From Rhodeus uyekii (lineage: Eukaryota; Chordata; Actinopteri; Cypriniformes; Acheilognathidae), in the NCBI GenBank assembly GCA_037043235.1, contig JAWRVZ010000240.1, forward strand, positions 502,001 to 566,000: a DNA stretch of 64,000 nt, written 5' to 3'. Shown piece by piece: positions 11,446-25,000 of this stretch (within the stretch, counting starts at the first letter, position 1; each line of letters opens with the position of its first letter). The notes under the pieces are model-generated. The model was not told the DNA's origin. It saw only the letters and a list, made by a program, of their open reading frames with translations, and did no database searches. The translations under genes were made by a program, and so were the position numbers.

Positions 11446-14400
11446 ATGGATCCCGCGTCTCTGCCTGCTCTGAAACCAGCAGATCTAAAGCTGAAAGTAG
11501 AAAACAGAAAGAAAAACGTGTTTGTAACGCAGTTAGAGCAGTGCAGGTACAGACACTTGTCTGCTTCATTGTGTTTTTCTGCTTTAACCAACTTATTAAG
11601 GGATTTGTCTGTTAATGGTCTTTGCTGTTTTTGTCGATAGAGAGCAGAAGGATGAGGACATAAAGCACATCCCTGTAATAACACAGGTGTGTATGAGACC
11701 GGCAGCTACAGCACACTATTCACACACACACACACACACTTACTAAAACAACTGTGCAGGAGTTACTCTGAAAACATTTTCGCTCAGAAAGAGCTCATTT
11801 AACAAATAATTGCAAAGAAACCTCAAGTAACACATTAGCTTATTGTGTACTTTAAGGTGTTCTTGTTACAGTGTAATTATACAGTTGAGCACTGAGTAAT
11901 ATTATGTAATTATTCACTACTAAATGGTTTGGGTTTGGTTTATGGTTATAGTTGCTTGCAATTATGCATACTTTATGGAAATGTAATGGTGGTGTGACTG
12001 TGTGATGGTGATGTACTGTGATGATTAGTGCCGTGTGATGGTGATGCGCTGTGATTCGGTGTGATGGTGATGTGATGGTGATAGTGATGCGCTGTGATAG
12101 TGGTGTGGTGTGACTCGGTGTGATGCGCTGTGATGTGATTGTGATGCGCTGCGATGATGGTGCGGTGTGATGGTGATGTGGTGTAATGGTGATGCGCTGT
12201 GTTGTGCTGGTGAAATGTGATATGCTGTGATGTGATGTGGTGTGATGGTGATGTACTGTGATGATGGTGCGCTGTGATGTGTTGTAATGGTGATGTGGTG
12301 TGATGGTGATGTATAGTGATGATGGTGCGCTGTGATGTGTTGTAATGGTGATGTGGTGTGATGGTGATGTACTGTGATGATGGTGCGCTGTGATGTGATG
12401 TGGTGTGATGGTGATGTACTGTGATGATGGTGCGCTGTGATGTGTTGTAATGGTGATGTGGTGTGATGGTGATGTATAGTGATGATGGTGCGCTGTGATG
12501 TGTTGTAATGGTGATGTGGTGTGATGGTGATGTACTGTGATGATGGTGCGCTGTGATGTGATGTGGTGTGATGGTGATGTACTGTGATGATGGTGCGCTG
12601 TGATGTGTTGTAATGGTGATGTGATGTGATGGTGATGTACTGTGATGATGGTGCGCTGTGATGTGCTGTAATGGTGATGTGATGTGATGGTGATGTACTG
12701 TGATGATGGTGCGCTGTGATGTGTGATGCACTGTGATGGTGGTGTGACTGTGATGCGCTGTGATTCAGTGTGATGTGATTGTGATGCGCTGTGATAGTGG
12801 TGTGGTGTGACTCGATGTGATGGTGAATTGCTGTGATTCGGTGTGATAGTGATGCACTGTGATGTGATTGTGATGTGATGATGGTGCGGTGTGATGGTGA
12901 TGTGATGTAGGCATCCAGCGGGCTCCTCGAGACAGGCGTGAACACACTGCAGTCCACACTAGTCCTGAAGAAGCGTGCAGAGGTGGATGAGATGAACATG
13001 AAGCTGGTGGACATACGGAAGCAGGTTCACTGCTCTATGAAGATCCTGCGAGAGAGACGATCTCAGCTACAGCAGAAACAGACAGAGGTGAGCAAAGATC
13101 GGCCTCTGACTGCTCAGGGTTTCCCAAACTCCTTCACATACATGTTGAGGACAATATGGCAGAATCACTTCACTTAATTATACGCGATTCCTCCTGCTGA
13201 AAAACTCTTGCATGTATATGTTCGTAGTCAAGTATGCACTGGACAGCATTCTATAGTCCTGTTCACACACGTTCACGTTCAGTGTAATAATAAAGGTAGT
13301 ATAAAAAATAATTCTAAAATGTAAAAGAATAGCAGCATCCACACCACTATAATTACAAAGGCACAGAGACACAATCTACTGGAATCACTCACAGAGTGAT
13401 TATTTTCAGCTGATGAACTATAAAAACATTGACAGCCAATCAGAATCCATAGTGTTTTAAAGAGCTTGAGCGTTTAAAGCTTTTCTCTGAAGTTGACAAA
13501 CTTCATGGAAAGATGTTTCGTCAGCTGAACACCAGTATAATCCATTGAACATGCTGTTATTCTGCCCCTTAAACCCTCGTTTACATTCCTGTCAAAACAT
13601 AAATATGGCGCTACCGTAAGGACTATTTTAGTATCATCGAGATACAATTAAAGATAACAATATTTTAAATGTGCTTTTAAAGTTGTATACATTTTGTGTA
13701 TTTTAACTCTTTCAGAAGTATATATTTTTTCAATTTTAGTGCATCATTTTAAATTAAATTTGACGTTGATTTTGCAGCTAGCTTTATTTCAGTTAAGGTT
13801 TTTTATTACATATAGAGATCCTTTATGGTCTTAGTTTTATTTAATTATAATAGCCCTGTTACAAGAAGCTTCAAATCACTGGTAATTCTGTGCTTCAACA
13901 ATATAACACTGAATCTGTCACTGCGATTGGTTGATGCGGCTGATTTAATATAACAGTTAAATATGAAGTTGAGTAACTTATATTTTAGACTCAATATGAG
14001 CAGCTGTCAACTGGAAATCCAGTCCTACTCCAACACTGAATCCTGAAGACAGACCTGCTACAGCTGAACTACAGCACATCAGTGGATTAAACTGTGTTTT
14101 GATCATGTTTGTCTATTCTCACAGACAAAACACAGGGCAGCAATGTTTGAGAAATTTGTGGAGGAGAACGAGGTGAAACGTCGCCATGCATTGAAGAAAT
14201 TCCAGATGGAGAGACAGCTGAAAGAACTGAAGGAAAAGGAGAAAGCTGAACTGTCTACACAACTCCAAGACTTACAGGCAAGGTAACTAGTAAAGACAGT
14301 CCAGCCATACTGATGAGTACAAGAACCAGCAAACATGTACCTGAAACCAGTTTCAAACAACAAAATCTGAAATATTATGACTGTTCTGAAGTGTTCAAGT

Positions 14401-16506
14401 TGAGATGTGTATTAATCATGTTCTCTATTCAACAGGCGTCTGCATTTAAAAGAGCGAGTGAACAAATATAAGATATTCGAGGAGTTTCTGATGAAGACTC
14501 TTGAATTACTTCCAGACAGTAAGAACATTTGAACAGAAACAATGAGTGTTTTATTTCATCTACAGGCCGGTTCACGCCATAAATTATAACTATAACAACA
14601 AAGCTATCGTTCTAAAAATCAATCTAATTATAAAAAAATAGCCACACCAACTATAATAGAAGCAACACGGGAACAATGTCGCTGTAATCTCTTTTAAAAA
14701 GATGTTTTATCAGAATCCCTCCTGCTTAAAACTGGTCTTTAATCTCATCCCCGTTGTGCAGACTATCTAGGGTACAGGACGGACCTGGTGACGCCAATCA
14801 TCAGACGCTACGAGACGCTGAGCATCAGCCGACAGGATCTTCTGCAGCAGTTAAACAGCCTGACGGACGAGATGAAGACGATCCAGAACCACCTGGATGC
14901 CTCCAAACACCAGCACAACACCTATAAACTGGTACGTTCACGACATGAAAGCAGCAACATGGGCTTGTTACACACACGTGACGTACTGAGGTGTTTTTGT
15001 CGTTGAGGCAGATGATTAACCAGGAGCTCTCCGAGAGACAGACACAGCTGGATCAAATGAGTGAGAAGAACAAGCAGCTGGAAATGACGCTTCACATGCA
15101 CATGGCCCAGTCCAGAGACCAGGTCTGGACCCTCACCGTAAAACCACTGAGACCTCATGGTAATGTGTAGAGCAGGGTTCCTCGGATCCAGTGCATGAGG
15201 GCCACTGCCCTGCAGAGTTGAGCTCAAACCCTGGTCAAACTCGCCTAGCTGTGATTTTCTCGTGAGTCTGAAGACTTAGCTTGCGCAGGTGTGTTTAATC
15301 TGGATTGAAGCTCTGCAGGACAGCATCCCTCCAGGGCAAGATTTGAGGAACACTGCTGTAGAGAAGAGTCTGAACCAGAACAGTCTAAACACTAGAGCAG
15401 TGGCTCCCAACCCTGGTCCTGAAGCCCCAACACTGCACAATGTTGATGACTCTCTTATCTAAGTGTCTTGGGAGTCTTTCCTATCGTGCTGATGAGCTCA
15501 ATTAGGTGTTTTTGATTAGGAACATGAGCAGTGCTGGTGCTGCAGGACCAGGATTAGAGTGTGAAGTTTAAGCAGGCCATTCAGTGATACGCGTCTGATG
15601 GATTTGTTTGTGTAATGGACAGCAGCTAGTGTGTTTACCAACTCTGGATTAACCCGTCATCCGATAACCCGACAACATAAGTAAACCGCGCTTACTTGAA
15701 TTTACTAATAATCTGGTTATTTACCGTATTGACTTTTTTCACTATTTCATTTTTCTTTTAAGCACTATTTTTGTGAGATTTGATGTTAAATAGGAAGTAT
15801 TTTGTTTGAATCAAGATAAATTTGTATCATTTTTGGTTCCAGAAAGAGTCAATAAACGCTGGCTCTATCTGGATAGGCAGACAGGATAGAGTCTGCTCTG
15901 CTTTTCCTAACCTACAGATTCTGATAAGAGTCTTAACATGTTGCCATTGCACTACGAGTCTAAATCACGTCTCACTCCCACCTAGAAATGTGAGGCAGAG
16001 AAAATGAATAAAAATATAGTGATAAGAGTAAATTACATCTTGAGCATGGCTGGCTCAGTCTCTCTTCCGTTTGCTGGATTGTTGTTATGATGGAAAGACA
16101 AAAGCATTGTTTAGGTTTGTGATCTTGCAGAATTTCTTCGGCAGGTGGAGGAAGAGGGGAATGTCCTGATAGCCGTGAGAAACCTTGGAGAGCAGTGTTA
16201 CCTGAGCCACTACGGCCCTCTCGGCAACATGGACATGCCCACCATGATGGACATGATAAAGGTGCAGGTGCTTCAACGACACTTCACCCACGGCACATAA
16301 TCACAAACTCAATCAACAACTTGTGTTTCTTTCTTCACATGCTTTCAAAGGAGTTCATCGAGGAGAAAGCAGACTTGGAGAGAAGAGCCATGAGACTCAC
16401 AGACAGCAGTGCTGCAACAGCCAAGAAAAGCCCTTCTGGCAGAACCCAGCTGAAGAGCCAGAGCCGCAGCAGCAGAGCCACAGCAACGATGAAGACGCTG
16501 CGGTAG
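11446..16506 (+). CDS. ccdc197: CCDC42/CFAP73-family coiled-coil protein, probably CCDC197, 9 exons, 372 aa
   Basis: Exons: 11446-11546, 11641-11686, 12911-13087, 14125-14282, 14436-14518, 14762-14931, 15012-15122, 16145-16261, 16351-16506. All are GT-AG with matching phases; total 1119 nt ending in TAG. The product is almost wholly charged coiled coil (for example LVLKKRAEVDEMNMKL and FVEENEVKRRHALKKFQMER) with the KYKIFEEFLMKTLE motif typical of the CCDC42/DUF4200 family, whose members are ciliary or sperm flagellar proteins. A basic Ser-rich tail ends the protein. The paralogue name rests on position between asb2 and ddx24, where human CCDC197 lies. A cilium/flagellum role is inferred from the family. 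The 3' splice site of exon 3 abuts a minisatellite and has no polypyrimidine tract. Confidence 0.82.
11992..12905. repeat. Minisatellite in intron 2 of the ccdc197-like gene
   Basis: Over 900 bp built from variants of gtgatggtgatg, with a higher-order unit of roughly 60 bases that recurs through the middle (blocks containing actgtgatgatggtgcgctg). The array ends within about 6 bases of the exon 3 acceptor. The long minus-strand His/Thr/Ser ORFs here are a by-product of the repeat. Confidence 0.95.
13088..14124. other. Intron 3 of the ccdc197-like gene
   Basis: AT-rich intronic sequence between exons 3 and 4. No structured repeat, exon or RNA gene was recognised. Confidence 0.6.
15173..15355. 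mobile_element. Short hAT-type MITE in intron 7 of the ccdc197-like gene
   Basis: Ends cagggttcctc and gaggaacactg are near-inverse complements. The flanks gtgtagag (15165-15172) and ctgtagag (15356-15363) form a 7/8 matching 8-bp target duplication, as expected for hAT elements. Confidence 0.65.
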
Positions 16507-16587
16507 ATCCACGCAGTCACACACCATGAACTCTGAAACTAAACATTTGCTGAATGAATAAGAGACTATTAGAGCAGCTGCACATTA

Positions 16588-16593
16588 AATAAA
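16588..16593 (+). promoter_or_regulatory. Probable polyadenylation signal (AATAAA) of the ccdc197-like gene
   Basis: A canonical hexamer about 80 bases after the TAG stop codon at 16504-16506. Confidence 0.5.
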
Positions 16594-17184
16594 CAAATGT
16601 GCATTAAAGAGATATAATGGTTCAGGTTTGGTTTGACTAAATATATTGAAGCAAGTTTATGCGATAAGAGCATCATCAGGAACAGAAGAAAGTCTATCAT
16701 AATGATGTGAAAGTAATAGATGTGAGAAGGTTTTGTGTGAAATACTTCAAGTAGAATGGAAGTGTGAATGGGTGAAATGCCCAAATGGAGAAATTAATTA
16801 AAAGATAACAATTATTTAAATTTTAAATAACAATTTCCCTCAAGGGTTCAATAAAGTTGATCCATCCAATGATTTAAACTTTATTTTTCTTTAAAACTGG
16901 TCTACAAGATCTCTAGTTCATTATCATTTATAAACAATCAGGTCTGTTCACAATAAAGAAAATTTTTCATGAGGGTCATTTACTGTTGAATGAATCAGGA
17001 TCAGTCCACTAGACATCACTTCACACGAAACACTGACGTTTCTTACATAAAGATGCATTAAATGCACCTAAACAGTCTTTCTGCTCGACCGGCACTGCAT
17101 TATTCACTGCTTACTTTCTGAAAAAACATTTTTTTTAAATGTCCCGCCCTTTGGTAACCTCTTTCTGTTTAATCCCGTCTGCTG
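16594..17184. other. Convergent 3' spacer between the ccdc197-like gene and ddx24
   Basis: AT-rich DNA. It contains a plus-strand tttatt at 16880-16885, a candidate ddx24 poly(A) signal about 300 bases past its stop. Nothing else was recognised. Confidence 0.5.
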
Positions 17185-20100
17185 TCACCGCTGCAGTGTG
17201 CCGGTCTGTCTATCGCGGCTCACGCTGGCCAGCGCCGTGTCCGCTGAGGAGACGAGCAGTTGAGGCAGGTGTAGTTTACCCATCTGTGTCGGGTACTTAG
17301 TCTTCATCTGGTTTCTGAAGACCGGCTGAGAGATCAGCTCCTTGAGCTGCTTCTTCAGGCCTTTCATCAGCCTCTGATGCTCTCGGTCCTCATCCTCACC
17401 TTTACTGCCTCCTGTAACGCACAACCCAAAAGTTAAGGAGTGAAAGGTCACACTGTAAAAACTGCTCATGATAGTTTAGCTCGCACCGATCAACAAGTCG
17501 TCATCTACGTCAATGTCCATGGCCTCGGCTGCCTGTTTGAACCAGGAGTTGTGTTGCTTCTCTCGGCTGTGGAAGAACTCCATCTTCTCGATCTTCCTGG
17601 CCAGATTCACTCGCTCCTGTTGGAGTTAAATCAGCGTGTGAAGCTCTACACACCACAGGTTTGTCATCAAACAGAAATTCTGCGTGTGTATGCGTTATAA
17701 CTGCGGTCCAGCATACTTTAATGGCTGCCATGCACTGGTTCTGCACTGGAAACACAGGCAGATCTTCACTCTTGTCCAGATTTCTGCAGATCTTCTTGAA
17801 GTTCATCAGGTCATCAGGGCCGATTAAGAGCAGACTGAGACCCTCTTTAGTGGCTCGGGCCGTCCGGCCACTGCGGTGGACGTATGTCTCAGATGTGCGA
17901 GGAACCTAAAGTGGTGACAGAGACAGAGAGATCACGAGACGCTCCATGAGATCAGAGCGGCCCTGACGTCGACTGCTCCTTACCTGATAATGAATCACAT
18001 GCTGAACATTGGGAATATCCAGCCCTCGAGCGGCGACGTCCGTGGTGAGCAGAACACGGCTGAGGAAGCAGATAGAGAGTTCACAAGACCAAACACTGAA
18101 ACACTCACAAACCCCCAAATGACACGCTATACTCAACTCAACCATCTAGTGTACGAGGTTTAAGGGTTACTCCGTTATCCAGCAGAAGATCCTGAATAAG
18201 TGCAGGAAGTGTCCATTGTCCAACACTTCTGTTTATTAGTTTAAGTACCGTATATTGATGCAACGAAATGCAGATTCTTGGCAGAAACCAAAAGTTCAGG
18301 ATGCACTTGAAAATGAATTATACAAAAAGCTATTTTAAATTTAAATGCAAGTTCCTGAATTTTAGTTAAGCACCGAAATTAAAGTTTGGTTGAAAATCAA
18401 AACGGAAAAAGAAAAAATATATAGTTTTAAATCAAATAAAACATTTGAACATACGGCTGTTTTATACGCAAGCTTTTTTAATAACGGAGTAATTTTAGTA
18501 ATCTTTTCTCTAATTTGTGGACGAAATATAAATATTTAAACGGTGGATGTCAAACACAGATTTATTCAAACTGAAGAACAGGTTGAGTACAAATATAATG
18601 AATACACAATAAACTGTATATACACTGCTCAAAAAATAAAGGAGCACTTAAATCACAGTTTAACACCAAGTCAATAAAAAACTTCAGGGATATTAATCTG
18701 CCCAGATAGGAAGCAGAAGTGATTGTGAATCAGTTTCACCTGCTTTGGTGCAAATAAAAGTGGAGAGGTGCACTGGAGAGACAACAGCAAGACAAACCCT
18801 GAAAAGGGGAATGATTTTGCAGGTGGAGACAATTACTCTCTCCTTATTCTTCCTGACTGATTTGTCTTTAGTTTTGTGTTTTGTTAGTGTCCTTGTCACT
18901 GTCTGTATCATGAGGTAGTATCTGTAACACAATCAGGCAGTCCTGTTCCTCCAGGATGTACGTCGCAAGCAGCTTTAGTGTTTCTCTCATCAATTTCAAG
19001 AGCACGGAGGAGATACGAGACGACAGACCAATACATGAGGAGAGCTGGGCAAGGATACAGAAGAACAACCTGCAGCAGGACTAGCATCTTCTCCTTTGTG
19101 TGAGGAGAAACGGGAGGAACTGCCAGAGCCCAAAAAATGGCCTCCAGCAGGAACTGGTGTGCATGTTTCTGACCAAATTTTCAGAAACACACATCATCAG
19201 GGTCAGACGTGCTCTAGTGGGACCTGTGCTCACAGCTCACATTGTGTACTGGACCATCTGAAACCTCCAAGAAGCAGCACAGACGGTCCAGGAGCAACTG
19301 ATGTCCTGATCCAAGTCTGGGAGGAGATCAGGACACCCTCCTCCATCTCATCAGGAGCCAGACGTGCAAACGTGTCATGAGTGCAAACAGACACGTGGAG
19401 CCAAACACACCAGACTCGCATTATGAGCTGCTGTGATGAATTTCATGCAAGTTGCATCAGCTGTAACTCCAGTTTTTCTTCTAAATCCAGTTCTCAGTGT
19501 GTTGATGATTTTGGCTTCCATTGACTGTCACATAACATTGTTCTAACAAATTATAGAATGTATATGACTAAAGCTTTTTAAATTGAATATTTCATTCATT
19601 GAGATCCACGGAGTACTGTTTAAGTGTTCCCTTAATTTTTCTGAGCAGTGTTTTTTTTAATGTTCAATTAAAGGCTGTTTTGATGTAACATTACGTAACA
19701 GTTCTCCAGCTGTTTTATTATCTTTCTGCAGTTGAAACAAGCGATTGATTACATGACACATGATTCTTTTCAGAACGTCTTCTGTATTTTTCAACATTCC
19801 TTCTGATTCTTTGCTGCTATAACTAGTAGTAAAGAAAAGATGATCGGTTCAACCGAGGCGCTACAACAACCGGTCACCACACATTACAGAGATAAAAACA
19901 CATTTACTGATGGAAATTAGTCATAAAACTGACAGAATTTGAAAGCTGAGACTTTGTTTCATATCAATAGTACCGACACATGAATTACTTTGATTGATAG
20001 ATAGGAGGAACTACAAATAATGTTTAGTTTTGTTCACAATGAAAACAGCACAGACTAGGTTTGATTCATGGGATTTTAGAATCAATATCAGTACCAACTA

Positions 20101-23100
20101 AAATCGAGAACTCGCTGTTGCAGTTTATCTGTTGTGGCACAAAAAGTGTTAAATAAATGTCATCAGCCCCTTCCATTCAGAAATCCCAGTAAATTAGTGT
20201 AAAAGTATGACTTTATCGATAAATACAAAAATATGCTGTTCACACAATCAATGGCATTTTAGCTTTTTATCATTATGAGACCACTCACACATCAGCACCA
20301 AAATACGGGTAAATTCTGTGATGCTAGTCATCGGAAACTATCTTTAAATGCCATTGACTTCATTCACCCGCATGAGGAGAAACTCTTTAGTTTTATTATC
20401 TCACACGACTTGTTTTTGCTCCTAAAAAACACAAAACGCACTTAATAGTATCCGACTGCAGAGCTGTAGTGCTGATGAATGAAAAAGAAGGCAGGGTCTT
20501 GAGCGCGATACACTGAAAAAGCCACGACACGTGGCGTAATGTTCATAAATTATGATCTAGGACAGGGGTCTGCAACCGGCGGCTCCTTCATCCCTGTGCA
20601 GAGGCAACCCTAGCTTTGAAAAATATACATGGGAATCAATAAATAAGCTATTTTATTAATTAATTTATTTTTTTCAATGGTATACCTCTTAAATTTCAAG
20701 ATGGAAGTAATCTTGTTACATAATTTTTTTGATGTTTTCCACAAACAGCAATAAAATGTCAATAGTTTTATTTTTGTAGTTCTGTAATTTCATAAATGCT
20801 ACACAATTTAGTTATTTTATGTATTGCAAACTGGATATAAACCTTTATATGCAGTGTTATTTTAATTTTAGGGATCACATAGGTTTTGTGGCTCCCGTGA
20901 ATTTTATTCGGTAGTAAAGAGGCCAAAATGGCTCTTTTGATTTTGAAGATTGCAGACCCCTGATCTAGGACTATAATGGATCTAATGGACACTGCTCTAG
21001 TGTTTATATAATGGACTATAAACTATAAAAAAATGCTTACTGTGTAAACTGCATAGAGTAATTACGGCATCTCTATAAGAACATATGATTGGCCCAAAGC
21101 ATGTGCCTACTTCCCTTACTGGTGAATTGCCAGAACAATTTTACCGTTTTTTTTTAAAGTTCCTGTTCACACATAATTTACCAGTAAAGGGGCAACCGTT
21201 CCGGTCAATGATTTCAGCCCTTCAAAACCATTTCTCTCACCTGTCCTTCTCGGCGAAGCGCTCCAGGTTCTTCAGCCGTTGTTTCTGGTGCATGTTGGCA
21301 TGCAGAGGCATAGGATTGCAGTCCAGGATCTGCAGCAGCGCGTTCAGCCTCTTGATGCAGTCGATGCTGTTGGCGAACACCATGCTGCGGCCCGGATACT
21401 GCAGCAGGAAGTAGTACAGGAACAGGTCCTTGTCCTCCTTAGTGCAGTTGATCCGGGTCTCCGTCAGAGTCTCCACCGTGGCTTCCTTGCGCGTCAGGTC
21501 GATGACTTTGGGTTTGTCTTTAATGCCCACCTTCTCCATCAGGAGCTGCAGTTTGCTGCGCTGCTCCGTTCTCTTGCGCTTCTTCTGCTGCAGGCGCAGC
21601 GGCAGGCTGTGCACCATGGTCAGTGTGGCCGAGAACACGAACGTCTGGCGCTTGGGGTTGAAGTGGGACGTGTTGAGCATCTCCAGCAGACTCTCCAGCT
21701 CTGCGAAGTGGCCCTTCTCCACCATACGGTCAGCCTCGTCGATCACCAGACACCTGATGGCGACGACAACAGACGTGATGTGTTCTTTTAGTAAAAGCAA
21801 TAAATGGTCACAATGCATTTAGTATTCTTTTTAAACTAGTGCTGATTTTGCAGTAAATAACGAACTGTTGTTGTTCACGTCTTTCACATGGGATACAAAC
21901 ATCTAGAGCAAAACAGTGATACATCCATAGAATCTTGTCCTAATGTGTAGAAATATTGTGAAATGTGTCCGTTAATGAAAATACCGCAGATGACGCAGGT
22001 CCTGCAGGTGCGGGTGTTTCTCTTTGATCATCTCCCACAAGCGTCCCGGTGTGGCGATGACGATCTCGGGCCGCCGCATCAACATCCGGTGCTGCTTCTG
22101 AGCTGCCATCCCTCCCACCACAATGGCCGTCTTAATCCCTGCTCCACATCACATCAATGCTGGTGTCAAGGCTACACATTTTTAACATTTCAGCACTAAC
22201 TTGGTACTTTTGACAACCCTGCATCCCATTCCATCACCACATCACAACAATGTGAAATTGGTAGAGACCTTTTATAAAATAGATTAGTGTTATTGGAGAT
22301 TATGATTCTCCCACGATTCTGAAGGAAATTGGAAGGAACATTTTGACAAAATGTTCATTGCTTTAGTCCATTTAATGACTATTAATAATCAATACAAAAT
22401 TATTTGAATGGTCTTGTTTCATTATTGAATGAATCAGCGTTTGTGAATAAATCTTTGAAATGAATAATTCAATGATAAGCAATACAAGTGTCAAAATACA
22501 TTCAGAAGATGATTTATATCCAAATTATAAACTTTTATCCCAGTGTTATTTAAATGTTTGCCATTTACATGTCAGCTGGTCTCTTGGGATCAGTGACAGC
22601 GCCAACACAGATTTGAATTTTGCAATGATCAAACTATTAAAGGCTAATTGAAGTGACTTATGTCTTGGTTTAAACAGTCACATTGCAAACGTCAATAGAG
22701 CAGCATGTGTTTTGTGATGCTCATGCCCCTTTAACTCTTTTGTCATTTTTGACTGAGTGGAGTTGTCTAATACATACACACACACACATATATATAAATA
22801 TATACCTTGAATACACCATGTGTAAATACAGTAATCCCTCGCCACTTCGCGGTTCAAGTTTCGTGGCCTCAGTGCATCACGGATTTTTCAAAAATATTAA
22901 TCGAAAAATTTAAATAAAAAAATACTAAATAATAATAAAAAGATTGGCTCCCGGCGCGAGATCGACCAATGAGAGCGCGAGTGGAGTAGAAGCCTCTTCT
23001 CCTCTCTCAGAAGCAAATGTTGACGATCCAGCGCCGATATCTGACGATGAGGTGCTTCCCGAACTGATTTAAAGACCTCATTATACCAGTGCAGTAACAC

Positions 23101-23132
<32 letters not shown>

Positions 23133-24990
23133 CATTCATCGAACCGCACAGGTCTGTCATCGTCGTCATTACTGGAGTCTCAAGATACTGTCATTGATGA
23201 GTGTAGAGCACCATAAGAGTAAATGTATAATATTAAGGTTTTATAATTAAATAGATTTAATTAATATATATATATATATATAAAGTATAAATATACACGT
23301 TTTAAACATTCTGGTACCTACACACACATATACGGAAATTCTTAGGGGTGCCCAATCCTACTTTGCGGATTTTCACCCATCGCGGGGGTTTCCGGTCTAC
23401 ATTAACGAGGGATCACTGTACACACATTATATATGAAGCCACACTGACCTGTGAAGCGAGCCACAGCATCGATGTGGTGTTTGACCTGAACGGCCAGCTC
23501 TCTGGTGGGGGTCAGGATCAGGCCCATCAGCGGCTGCTTCTGCGTTTCATCAGCACTCACACAGTCACTCGGCCCTTCTTCATCAGGAGCGCTGCAGTCC
23601 TTGCCATCATCGTCCCGCGGCTCATCACTCGTCTCTTGCACAGGACTCGCGTCCGTCGGCAGGTACAGACTCTCCACACACGTCTCCGCATCATCAGGGT
23701 TCCTGCTCTCCTCCGTACGCTCGCGGCTCGACGCTTCCCTCCATTCCAGAATCACGTGGATCATAGGAATCCCGAAACACAACGTCTTTCCACTGCCTGC
23801 AGTCAAGAATAACATGATCTGAGAATACATGACTGTGAACGACATGATGAACTGAGACGTTACAGCAGGTCATGAGATTTGAGAAATGACTCGTGTCACA
23901 AACACTCAACATTGATCAGTGTGAGCACTAGCTCTATGAGATTAATAGAAAGCTTCCAACAAACATGAGATAACTCACGAGATAAAATCACTCTAAATGA
24001 CTCTTGAAGCTTTAAGAATCAGAGCATGTTTGACGTTATGAAAGTTATGCTTTGCTTTATTTAACATTTGATCATTCAGTTTCATTAGTAGACATATAGC
24101 TGAATACTATACTGTTAGATATAGACCTGCATGATGAACTTAAAGCACTGTTTATTTCACATCCATCTCTTTTCTGCCATAAAAAGTCAAAATTCTAAGA
24201 TAAAAATGTGAAATGTTGACTGTGTAAATTTTGATTTTTTTTTATGTCATAATAAAGGCATGGTTTGTCCTCATCAGGATCAGGACTCACCGGTCTCGGC
24301 TGCTCCCAGCACGTCCAGTCGGTCTCTGATGGCCGGCGGGAGCGCCAGGGCCTGGATGGGAGTCGGTGCTGAGAAACCAAGTGCACTGAGAGCTTTTAAA
24401 ACAGGCGCAGGCACAAACAAGTCTTTCCACGCCGACACGTCAGTTCCCGAACCCTCGGGATCCACGAGAGTCGTGCTGCTCCAGTTCCTGCTCTTCTTCT
24501 GAGTCTCAACCGGAGCGTCTGAAAGCACTTGCTGCTGTTTTGGCGGCTGCTTCTTCTTCTTCTTCTTCTTCTTTTTGGGCGTTTTGTGTTGTGTTTCTGG
24601 AGTCACATCAGAACACTCGTCCTGTGAGACCCGATCCTCCACACTCTCCTCCTGTGATCCCTCATCTTGTTTGCTCTTCTTCTGCCTCTTTTTCTTCTTT
24701 TTTTCAGGTTTTTCCTTCTGGTCCTCTTCAGCGTCAGACTGCAGCTGCTCTTCAGCTTCGATCTCGCTGGCTGTTCTCTTCTTCTTGCCTGGTCTTTGTG
24801 TTGTTGCCCTTACGGCGACGGCTTTCTCCGACTGCACCAGGGAATAATCTGTCAGTTCCTCGAAACAAACCATGCCGTCGAGGCCCTCGCCCGAGAACAG
24901 ACTGGGATCCACATTCACGGCCTTCCACTGGCCTCTCACCACAATCCCTCTCTTGGAGATCAGGCGTCCCCGAGACTTCTTCACCTTCAT
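17185..24990 (-). CDS. ddx24: ATP-dependent DEAD-box RNA helicase DDX24, 8 coding exons, 778 aa
   Basis: Coding exons, 5' to 3': 24291-24990, 23449-23796, 21985-22138, 21241-21753, 17984-18059, 17717-17905, 17487-17616, 17185-17411. They total 2337 nt with consistent phases and GT-AG sites (human DDX24 is 859 aa). Residues 1-200 hold a DDX24-type leader (RGQWKAVNVDPSLF, then CFEELTDY) and a Lys-rich stretch. Helicase motifs follow in order: Q motif (APTPIQ), I (AETGSGKT), Ia (TPTREL), Ib (ATPGRL), II (VIDEADR), III (SAT), then TTDVAARGLDIP (V) and HRSGRTAR (VI). The tail KTKYPTQMGK matches DDX24. Its known role is nucleolar RNA work and ribosome biogenesis. Start: the ATG at 24990 directly precedes MKVKKSRGRL. 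A noncoding exon lies upstream at about 25542-25620. Confidence 0.95.
18623..19650. mobile_element. DNA transposon, about 1.03 kb, in ddx24 intron 4
   Basis: The left end (cactgctcaaaaaataaagg) and right end (ttaatttttctgagcagtg) are inverse complements over roughly 28 bases. The interior shows no intact transposase. Superfamily not assigned; I could not read a clear target duplication. Confidence 0.7.
20563..20962. mobile_element. 400-bp hAT-type non-autonomous transposon in ddx24 intron 4
   Basis: Terminal inverted repeat CAGGGGTCTGCAA at the left and its complement at the right, with a perfect 8-bp target duplication atctagga on both sides (20555-20562 and 20963-20970). The interior is AT-rich and non-coding. 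Confidence 0.9.
22829..23418. mobile_element. 590-bp Tigger/mariner-like non-autonomous element in ddx24 intron 2
   Basis: Termini cagtaatccctcg and cgagggatcactg are inverse complements, flanked by TA on both sides (22827-22828 and 23419-23420), the Tc1/mariner hallmark. Part of the interior reads like a short acidic transposase C-terminus (DDPAPISDDEVLPELI, then stop), suggesting origin from an autonomous copy. An ATC microsatellite lies inside at about 23099-23132. Confidence 0.8.
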
Positions 24991-25000
24991 CTTCTGCTGG

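Noticed and set aside
12240..12720. CRISPR-like array of regular repeats
   Set aside because: Units are adjacent variants without unique spacers, and the genome is vertebrate; it is a minisatellite.
11973..13014. Two long minus-strand His/Thr/Ser-rich ORFs (252 and 329 codons)
   Set aside because: They are translations of the gtgatg minisatellite and run antisense into ccdc197 exon 3; no family features.
21279..21791. 170-codon plus-strand ORF
   Set aside because: Antisense shadow of the ddx24 exon with the DEAD box.
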